The notes below the pieces were generated by a model. That model searched no databases, was not told where the DNA came from, and saw nothing but the letters and a program-made list of their open reading frames with translations. Of a stretch of 7,717 bases of DNA, positions 1 through 4,636 are shown piece after piece (positions within the stretch are counted from its first letter, which is position 1; each line of letters starts with the position of its first letter). Source of the stretch: Candidatus Roizmanbacteria bacterium (lineage in GTDB: Bacteria; Patescibacteriota; Microgenomatia; UBA1406; GWC2-37-13); the NCBI GenBank assembly GCA_016206365.1, contig JACQRR010000043.1, forward strand, positions 1-7,717, written 5' to 3'. The position numbers and the translations under genes were made by a program.

Positions 1-993
1 ATTCCAAAATATCGGATAAAGGTAGAGGATATAGCCAATACTTGGGGGAAAAATCCTGAAGAGGTAAAAAAATCGCTGAAAGTTTTGGAAAAGGCGGTTT
101 CAAGCAATGACGAAGACTCTTTAACCATGGCTTATGAATCAGCCTTGATGGCTTTAAATGGCTTAAATTTAAAAAAAGACGATATTAAAGTGATTTTTTT
201 TGGATCAGAGACTCCTCCTTATGTGGTTAATCCCGCCTCGACCATATTGGGTGAGTTTTTAGGCATTGACCATCATTATTTGGCGTACGATACCCAATTT
301 GCCTGCAAAGCGGCAACTGGAGCGATGATTTCGGCTATGTCATTAGCGCAATCCCGATTCACCAATTATGCATTAGTGGTAGCTTCTGATAAAGCAAATT
401 CAAAACCACATGACGCATTAGAATATACTACATCTTCTGGTTCGGTTTCATTATTACTGGGATCAAAAGACGTAGCTTTAGAATTTGTCGACTCAACTTC
501 TTATTCATCAGATACACCTGATTTTTGGCGAAGAGAGGGAATTCGCTATCCTTCTCACGGAGGAAGATTTACCGGCAAGCCGTCTTATTTTTTTCATATT
601 GAAAGTGCAGTTAAAAGCCTGCTTCTTAAAACAAAAATGAAGCCGTCTGGCTTTACTTATGCCGTTTTTCACATGCCAAATGGAAAATTTCCCAGAGAGG
701 TTGCTCGTTCTTTAGGATTTTCTGAATCGCAGATTGAACGCTCGCTTATTGTCGATTTTCTAGGGAATTCTTATACTGCCTCGGCCTTGATGGGATTAAT
801 GTCGGTTTTAGAAGTAGCAAAACCTGGAGAATTAATTCTTCTTGCTTCTTATGGATCAGGAGCTGGATCAGATGCATTTGTCTTTAAGGTTACAAAAAAT
901 TTAGATAAAAGAAGAAGAAGTTTCAAAAAATTGGTCGAAAGTAAAAAATATATAGACTATCCGACCTATTTAAAATTCATGAACATTATATGA
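1..993 (+). CDS. mvaS: Hydroxymethylglutaryl-CoA synthase, archaeal type (5' partial)
   Basis: This enzyme condenses acetoacetyl-CoA with acetyl-CoA to give HMG-CoA, the second step of the mevalonate pathway, in the cytosol. The frame is open from base 1 and reads IPKYRIKVEDIANTWG, the usual N-terminal region of archaeal HMG-CoA synthases, so only the first residues are missing. A TTG at 85 is not the start, because conserved sequence lies before it. All three catalytic residues of the thiolase-fold family are visible: Glu in GSETPPY (codon 208-210), Cys in FACKAATG (codon 304-306) and His in VFHMPNGKFP (codon 670-672). Visible residues 70, 102 and 224 differ by a constant 9 from the E79/C111/H233 known in the Staphylococcus enzyme, which suggests about nine missing residues. 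DTPDFWRREG, GGRFTG and YGSGAGSDAF are also family signatures. The C-terminal tail YIDYPTYLKF is typical of archaeal members, so the 3' end is complete. The TGA stop lies inside the left arm of an inverted repeat. Confidence 0.96.
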   Translation: MPKYRIKVEDIANTWGKNPEEVKKSLKVLEKAVSSNDEDSLTMAYESALMALNGLNLKKDDIKVIFFGSETPPYVVNPASTILGEFLGIDHHYLAYDTQFACKAATGAMISAMSLAQSRFTNYALVVASDKANSKPHDALEYTTSSGSVSLLLGSKDVALEFVDSTSYSSDTPDFWRREGIRYPSHGGRFTGKPSYFFHIESAVKSLLLKTKMKPSGFTYAVFHMPNGKFPREVARSLGFSESQIERSLIVDFLGNSYTASALMGLMSVLEVAKPGELILLASYGSGAGSDAFVFKVTKNLDKRRRSFKKLVESKKYIDYPTYLKFMNII

Positions 994-1160
994 TACGAAT
1001 GATGCAAATTTCTATGCGAATCTACGAATATGCTAATACCGATTAACAATGCCATTCCCGCAAAAGCGGGAATCTATTAAATGGATTCCTGATCAAGTCA
1101 GGAATGACAAGATTAGTATATTCGCAACATTTGCATATTATTAGTAGATTCGTATCATAT
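988..1160. repeat. Large imperfect inverted repeat filling the synthase-thiolase gap (MITE-like)
   Basis: Most of the 994-1162 gap is one palindromic structure. The outermost 13 bp, ATATGATACGAAT at 988-1000, are perfectly inverted at 1148-1160. Further inward matches include ATGCAAAT (1002-1009) against ATTTGCAT (1129-1136), and GCGAAT/CTAAT-type words on both sides. The centre holds a separate 60-bp double hairpin at 1050-1109. The left end supplies the last Ile codon and the TGA stop of the synthase, and the right end stops 2 bp before the thiolase ATG. No open frame of note is present. It could be a mobile miniature element or an mRNA-structuring spacer. I cannot define a target duplication. 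Confidence 0.75.
1050..1109. repeat. Double-hairpin palindromic repeat, copy 1
   Basis: This is a 60-bp unit running from TGCCATTCC to GGAATGACA. It folds as two adjacent stem-loops: ATTCCCGC/GCGGGAAT (1054-1061 with 1066-1073, AAAA loop) and ATTCCTGA/TCAGGAAT (1085-1092 with 1098-1105, TCAAG loop). The ends also pair with each other apart from one mismatch. It shares this layout with the copies at 2324 and 6907 and sits at the centre of a larger inverted repeat. No T-tract follows, so it is not an obvious intrinsic terminator. Confidence 0.88.
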
Positions 1161-1162
1161 TT

Positions 1163-2314
1163 ATGATTTCAGTAATCGGTTATTACACTACACAATTTGG
1201 TGAGTTATGGGATAAATCTCTTTCCGATTTAATTAAGGAAGTCATTTTAGGAGTTTTAAGAAATACGGGATTGGATAAAAAACAGATAGATGCTATTTTT
1301 TTTGCTAATATGTTGGCTGGTGTTTTGGAAAATAATTTACATACTCCGTCTAAAATCGCTGAAATATTAGGAGTAAATGTTCCTATATTTAGGGTTGAGG
1401 CAGCTTGCGCTTCAGGAGGAGTAGCTTTTAGTTTGGCAAATAACTATCTCGAAGCTTACTCTGACAAAACGATTCTAGTAATTGGCGCCGAAAAAATGAC
1501 TGATTATTCTCCCGAAGAAACAACTTCTGCTCTGGCTTCTGCCGCTTCAGGTGAGGAGCAGGAGGCAGGACTTACCTTTCCAGGACTATATGCTTTGATG
1601 GCAAATTATTATCTTCAGAAGTATAAGTACACTGAAGAAAATTTAGCTCATGTGTCTTATAAAAACCACTATCATGGAAGTCTTAATGATAAGGCGCATT
1701 TTCGAAAAATAATATCTGTTGAGCAAGTGATGCAGAGTCCATATGTAGCATATCCATTGAAGGTGTTGGATTGTTGTTCTACTTCAGACGGTGCTTCGGC
1801 AGTTGTTTTAACAAATTTACATTCTCTAAAAAATAAGACTAAAAAAACAGTTGAAGTGTTAGCCAGTGAGGTTGCGACTGACTCAATTTCATTGAAGGAA
1901 AGGAATCGGATTGATGAGATTTTAGCGACAAAAATTGCTGGAGATAAAGCTTTTGTAAAAAGTAAAATTAGACGAAAAGACATAAAGGTCGCAGAAGTAC
2001 ATGATTGTTTTTCTATTGCTGAACTTTTAGCCATGGAAGATTTGGGATTTTGGAAAAAAGGTGAAGGAGGAAAAAGAATAAAGGAATTGCAGACAATGTA
2101 TGGTTCAAATGGTGATTTAATGGTAAATACATCGGGAGGATTGAAAGCATCAGGTCATCCGGTTGGTGCAACTGGGATAAAGCAAATTGGAGAAATTTTT
2201 TTACAGCTTACAGGTCAGGCTAAAAATAGACAAGTTAAAAAGGCAAAGTTTGGGTTGGCGCATAATGTAGGAGGTTCAGGCGGAACCGCCGTTGTAACAA
2301 TTTTGGGAGCTTAA
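1163..2314 (+). CDS. Acetyl-CoA C-acetyltransferase, archaeal thiolase type
   Basis: The 383-residue product is a thiolase-fold enzyme that joins two acetyl-CoA to acetoacetyl-CoA, the first step of the mevalonate pathway. The nucleophilic Cys82 lies in EAACASGG. His280 is in the EVHDCFS motif and His332 in ASGHPVGATG. The C-terminal motif is AHNVGGSGGT, without the second cysteine of classical bacterial thiolases. These are traits of the archaeal/SCP2-like branch, whose members work in a complex with HMG-CoA synthase and a DUF35 protein, and both partner genes flank this one. Length matches the branch (about 380-390). The ATG at 1163 is the natural start because MISVIGYY begins the first beta strand. 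No Shine-Dalgarno sequence precedes it, only the right arm of an inverted repeat. The stop is TAA, 9 bp before repeat copy 2. Substrate could in principle be another acyl-CoA, but the context makes acetyl-CoA most likely. Confidence 0.94.
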   Translation: MISVIGYYTTQFGELWDKSLSDLIKEVILGVLRNTGLDKKQIDAIFFANMLAGVLENNLHTPSKIAEILGVNVPIFRVEAACASGGVAFSLANNYLEAYSDKTILVIGAEKMTDYSPEETTSALASAASGEEQEAGLTFPGLYALMANYYLQKYKYTEENLAHVSYKNHYHGSLNDKAHFRKIISVEQVMQSPYVAYPLKVLDCCSTSDGASAVVLTNLHSLKNKTKKTVEVLASEVATDSISLKERNRIDEILATKIAGDKAFVKSKIRRKDIKVAEVHDCFSIAELLAMEDLGFWKKGEGGKRIKELQTMYGSNGDLMVNTSGGLKASGHPVGATGIKQIGEIFLQLTGQAKNRQVKKAKFGLAHNVGGSGGTAVVTILGA

Positions 2315-2323
2315 AACAAACAT

Positions 2324-2386
2324 TGTCATTCCCGCGAAAGCGGGAATCCAGAATTAAATAGATTCCGGATCAAGTCCGGAATGACA
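2324..2386. repeat. Double-hairpin palindromic repeat, copy 2
   Basis: This is a 63-bp unit running from TGTCATTCC to GGAATGACA, with perfectly complementary ends. Stem-loop 1 is ATTCCCGC/GCGGGAAT (2328-2335 with 2340-2347) closed by a GAAA tetraloop. Stem-loop 2 is ATTCCGGA/TCCGGAAT (2362-2369 with 2375-2382, TCAAG loop). It is close in sequence to the copy at 1050. Its last bases contain the ATG at 2381, the most upstream possible start of the DUF35 gene, so the repeat fills the whole thiolase-DUF35 gap. Confidence 0.9.
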
Positions 2387-2701
2387 AAAGTAGAAGATAT
2401 GATTTCACCAGTAAAAATTTGGCGAAGACAAAAAGAAATAAGAGGACTTCTTAGTAAAACAGGTTCGATTATAACGTGGACATTGATTTATGTTTCAGGG
2501 AAAGATTTTAAAAAATATGCTCCTTTTCCTGTTGTTATGGTTGAGTTTGAAAATGGAAAAAAAGCTGTAGGTCAACTCGTAGATTATAGTAAGGAAGATC
2601 TTAAGATTGGGGGAAAAGTTATATCTGTTCTTCGGAAAGTGAGAGAAAGTAAAGCTGAAGATGTAATTCCCTATGGACTGAAGTTTAGGCCATTAATATA
2701 G
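2381..2701 (+). CDS. DUF35 OB-fold protein of the thiolase/HMG-CoA synthase complex, zinc ribbon lost
   Basis: The product is a small acyl-CoA-associated scaffold protein. In archaea its family bridges thiolase and HMG-CoA synthase and shares the CoA-binding site, and both partners are encoded just upstream. The N-terminal helix (IWRRQKEIRGLL) and the OB-fold (from GSIITWTLI through APFPVVMVEFENG, VGQLVDYS and KIGGKVISVLRKV to the terminal YGLKFRPL) match the family. Archaeal members of roughly 130 residues carry a four-cysteine zinc ribbon between these two parts. Here the helix runs into the OB-fold with only a few residues between, and the protein contains no cysteine. Two in-frame starts exist: ATG 2381 (106 aa), inside repeat copy 2, and ATG 2399 (100 aa), just before the conserved helix. 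I favour 2399 as the ancestral start, since the first six residues are repeat-derived or unconserved. Neither has a clear ribosome binding site. Confidence 0.85.
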   Translation: MTKVEDMISPVKIWRRQKEIRGLLSKTGSIITWTLIYVSGKDFKKYAPFPVVMVEFENGKKAVGQLVDYSKEDLKIGGKVISVLRKVRESKAEDVIPYGLKFRPLI

Positions 2702-2707
2702 TATAAT
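2702..2707 (+). promoter_or_regulatory. Candidate -10 box giving a leaderless ispG-like mRNA
   Basis: A perfect TATAAT begins immediately after the DUF35 stop codon and ends 7 bp before the ATG at 2715, which would put the transcription start at or next to the ATG. No Shine-Dalgarno sequence is present, as expected for a leaderless message. The best -35 candidate, CTGAAG at about 2678, is poor, so this may be chance in AT-rich DNA. Confidence 0.4.
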
Positions 2708-2714
2708 TCTTATT

Positions 2715-3770
2715 ATGAAGATTAAACGTAGAGCCAGCAAACAAATCAATGTTGGAAAAGTTCCTTTGGGCAATTTTAATCCAATAAGAGTACAGACTTT
2801 ATGCACTACAAAAACAACAGATGTTAAAGCTACCGTTAATCAAATCCTTGAATTGGAAAAGATTGGTTTAGAAATCGTACGAGTAATAGTAGATAACGAA
2901 GAGGAAGCCAATACAATTTCACAGATTAAAAAAGAGATTAATATTCCTTTGGTTGCAGATGTGCTCTATAACGATGAGGTGATACTAAAAGCAATAAGAA
3001 GAGGAGCGGATAAAATTCGAATTAATCCAGGAAAGCTTGAGTTGAGGAACTTAAAGAGAGTTATTTATGAAGCAAAATCTTTTAATATTCCGGTAAGAAT
3101 AGGTATTAATATGGGATCATTGCCTAATAATATTCTTGATAAATATGGGCAGACTCCTGAAGCTATGGTAGAGGCAGCTTTTCAAGCTATAAACGAGTTT
3201 GAAAAAGAAGGATTCGACGATATTGTCGTATCTCTTAAAGCTTCGGATGTACTTCAAACAATAGAAGCAAATATGAAATTTGCTGAAAAGACCACCTACC
3301 CCATGCATATAGCTTTGACTCAAGCTGGTTCTTCATTTGGCGGTTTGGTGAGGGCGAGTGTCGGCATTGGCCATCTTTTGCTGAATGGGATTGGTGATAC
3401 AATTAGAATTACTTTAGCGGGGAATCCAAAGCGTGAAGTGTTAGCGGGTCATTATCTATTGCGGTCGCTCGGATTAAGAGAAGGACCAGTAGTCATAGCT
3501 GGTTACAGCCCCAGATCGTCAATTCCAGTCAATGAAATTGCGCAACGTATTGAAGAAGAATTAGTTAATATCACCTCACCAATAAAAGTAGTGATTCTTG
3601 CTTCTTTAGTTGAAAAAGGTGAAATGCGTACAGCAGATCTTGGTATAGCTGCTGATGGAGATATTGGAGTCATTTTTAAAAAGGGAGAAGAGATCAAAAG
3701 AGTTAAAAAAGACGAAATTTTAGATACACTTCTTGCAGAATTGGGTGAATTGATACCCAGTAATCAATAA
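2715..3770 (+). CDS. ispG: IspG (GcpE) homologue lacking the [4Fe-4S] cysteines
   Basis: The 351-residue product is clearly related to 4-hydroxy-3-methylbut-2-enyl diphosphate synthase, which reductively opens MEcPP in the MEP pathway using a [4Fe-4S] cluster. The TIM barrel is well kept: VGKVPLG, TTDVKATVNQI, PLVADV, RINPG (102-106), PVRIGINMGSL (126-136), SLKASDV (173-179) and GIGDTIRITLAGNP. The Arg, Asn and Lys positions that hold the substrate diphosphate are therefore present. The C-terminal cluster domain is not functional in the usual way. The CPTC motif is replaced by GYSP (263-266) and the third Cys by Ser297, followed by a one-residue deletion. Only the cluster-ligand Glu (303) remains. 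The sole cysteine, Cys30, is in the barrel. The TEAG motif reads TQAG (Gln203). It cannot be assigned normal IspG chemistry. It sits in a mevalonate operon, so a new role on an isoprenoid phosphate or a regulatory role is possible. The 3' end lies 1 bp from the convergent vapC stop. Confidence 0.88.
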   Translation: MKIKRRASKQINVGKVPLGNFNPIRVQTLCTTKTTDVKATVNQILELEKIGLEIVRVIVDNEEEANTISQIKKEINIPLVADVLYNDEVILKAIRRGADKIRINPGKLELRNLKRVIYEAKSFNIPVRIGINMGSLPNNILDKYGQTPEAMVEAAFQAINEFEKEGFDDIVVSLKASDVLQTIEANMKFAEKTTYPMHIALTQAGSSFGGLVRASVGIGHLLLNGIGDTIRITLAGNPKREVLAGHYLLRSLGLREGPVVIAGYSPRSSIPVNEIAQRIEEELVNITSPIKVVILASLVEKGEMRTADLGIAADGDIGVIFKKGEEIKRVKKDEILDTLLAELGELIPSNQ

Positions 3771-3771
3771 A

Positions 3772-4251
3772 TTATTTTCTTTCAGGCATACTTTTTGGTT
3801 GATATTTTGTTAGGACTCCTTCGCTAAATAATTTATTATATCTTTCATCGTAGGTTGCGATAATTTTAATTTTCTGTTCTTGTAATAAAGCAGTATAAAA
3901 GGCTATATCAAAATGTATATTAAACTCAAGTTGAAGTGATAATGCATGTGAAAATATTTGTTGGTTATTAACATAAAGAATCTTTATGTTAAGTTTTTTT
4001 AAAAGCGAATTTACTTGGCTGATAACTTGTTTTTCAATTTCATATTGTGGGGGAAGTAAATTGCTTTCCTTAATTTTTGCAAGAGAGGAAACCAGTTCTT
4101 TTATACTCTCAAAAACTGCACTTATAGAGCAGACATAATGATCTTTGAATTTTAAAAATAGAGCAATATCTCCGACTGCTTGTTTATGGAAGGGGTGATT
4201 TTGGAGAAAGAATGCTGTAATGATATTGTGATCGATATAAACTATTTGCAT
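3772..4251 (-). CDS. vapC: PIN-domain toxin, VapC-like
   Basis: The product is a probable ribonuclease toxin of a VapBC-type toxin-antitoxin module. The chosen start, ATG at 4251, gives 159 residues beginning MQIVYIDHNIITAFF, the usual first strand of a PIN domain with its first acidic residue (Asp7). Further acidic positions fit the four-acid PIN active site: Glu in SAVFESIKEL, Asp in NIHFDIAFYTALL and Asp in IIATYDERYNKL. Such domains bind Mg or Mn and cut RNA, commonly tRNA. An in-frame ATG at 4311 would add 20 unconserved residues and overlap the antitoxin gene by 56 bp, so I reject it. The antitoxin stop lies 4 bp upstream, which indicates co-transcription. The target RNA cannot be predicted. 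Confidence 0.82.
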   Translation of the reverse strand: MQIVYIDHNIITAFFLQNHPFHKQAVGDIALFLKFKDHYVCSISAVFESIKELVSSLAKIKESNLLPPQYEIEKQVISQVNSLLKKLNIKILYVNNQQIFSHALSLQLEFNIHFDIAFYTALLQEQKIKIIATYDERYNKLFSEGVLTKYQPKSMPERK

Positions 4252-4255
4252 CTTA

Positions 4256-4507
4256 TTATTTAGATGATAAACTCCCCGCATGTTTTTTAATCCACTCTTT
4301 ATCTTTCTCATTAAGCTCCTCTATTATTTTTTTCCTATCAATGGAATCGCTACTTTGTACTATATTCATAATAATTTTTTTCTTTCCAGGAATAATTTCA
4401 TAAAACACTTGATCGCCTGGTCTAAGATTGAGCTGTTCAACTAGTTTACTTGAGAGTGTAGCAAACAGACTATTTCCTATTTTTGTGATCTGAAAATATT
4501 TTTTCAT
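4256..4507 (-). CDS. vapB: AbrB/MazE-like antitoxin, VapB-like
   Basis: The 83-residue product begins MKKYFQITKIGNSLFATLSSKLVEQLNLRPGDQV, a typical SpoVT/AbrB swapped-hairpin DNA-binding domain (residues 1-45). Its C-terminal part is charged (RKKIIEELNEKDKEWIKKH) and likely wraps the toxin. Antitoxins of this kind neutralise the PIN nuclease and repress their own promoter. An upstream in-frame ATG at 4531 would add eight residues, but an extended -10 box lies directly against it (4532-4540). Transcription would then start near 4525, so I prefer the ATG at 4507, where the AbrB fold itself begins. The toxin gene follows after 4 bp. Confidence 0.83.
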   Translation of the reverse strand: MKKYFQITKIGNSLFATLSSKLVEQLNLRPGDQVFYEIIPGKKKIIMNIVQSSDSIDRKKIIEELNEKDKEWIKKHAGSLSSK

Positions 4508-4531
4508 ACTAATTAAATATCTATCTGCCAT

Positions 4532-4562
4532 ATTATAGCAAAAAGAAAAGCTAAAGCCTCAA
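4532..4562 (-). promoter_or_regulatory. Candidate promoter of the vapBC operon
   Basis: Read on the minus strand, there is an extended -10 box TGCTATAAT (4540-4532) and a possible -35 box TTGAGG (4562-4557). The spacer is 19 bp, longer than ideal, which the TGn extension could offset. Predicted transcription starts near 4525, leaving a leader of under 20 nt before the preferred antitoxin ATG at 4507. Confidence 0.55.
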
Positions 4563-4568
4563 TTATAA

Positions 4569-4599
4569 TGTTTAAACAAATACTTGACTTGTTTAAACA
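4569..4599. promoter_or_regulatory. Twin palindromic operator, TGTTTAAACA x2
   Basis: The perfect palindrome TGTTTAAACA occurs at 4569-4578 and again at 4590-4599. The centres are 21 bp apart, about two helical turns, so both face the same side of the DNA. The two units also form an inverted repeat with 11-bp arms (4569-4579, 4589-4599). The -35 box of the methyltransferase gene lies between them, and the second unit occupies the promoter spacer. A dimeric repressor bound here would block that promoter and could also affect the divergent vapBC promoter. The regulator is unknown; the adjacent AbrB-like antitoxin is one candidate. Confidence 0.65.
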
Positions 4600-4611
4600 A
4601 TTTGATATAAT
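4584..4611 (+). promoter_or_regulatory. Strong sigma70-type promoter of the HD-methyltransferase gene
   Basis: The -35 box TTGACT (4584-4589), a 16-bp spacer and the -10 box TATAAT (4606-4611) preceded by an extended TGA form a near-consensus bacterial promoter. Transcription would start near 4618. This lies downstream of the in-frame ATG at 4568, so the functional start codon is most likely the ATG at 4637. Confidence 0.75.
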
Positions 4612-4636
4612 TCCTTTTGCTTTATTTATTTTTTCT

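Noticed and set aside
85..993. Synthase starting at the TTG at 85
   Set aside because: Conserved N-terminal HMG-CoA synthase sequence is encoded in the same frame from base 1, so the gene enters from outside the window.
1054..1105. Hairpins as intrinsic terminators (also at 2328-2382)
   Set aside because: Stable stems are present but none is followed by a T-tract, and they lie between genes of one apparent operon.
1672..2034. Antisense open frame within the thiolase gene
   Set aside because: It lies wholly inside a well-conserved gene, has no recognisable domain and is best explained as a shadow frame.
1050..2386. Repeat copies as a CRISPR array
   Set aside because: The three copies are hundreds to thousands of bases apart, differ in sequence, and have genes rather than uniform spacers between them.
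3117..3697. Two short antisense frames within the IspG-like gene
   Set aside because: No family features, no start signals, and full overlap with a conserved barrel-coding sequence.
3755..3790. Bidirectional terminator between the IspG-like gene and vapC
   Set aside because: The two stops are 1 bp apart and I see no convincing stem-loop there, only AT-rich sequence.
4252..4311. Longer PIN toxin starting at 4311
   Set aside because: The added residues are unconserved and overlap the antitoxin gene, while ATG 4251 starts exactly at the first PIN strand.
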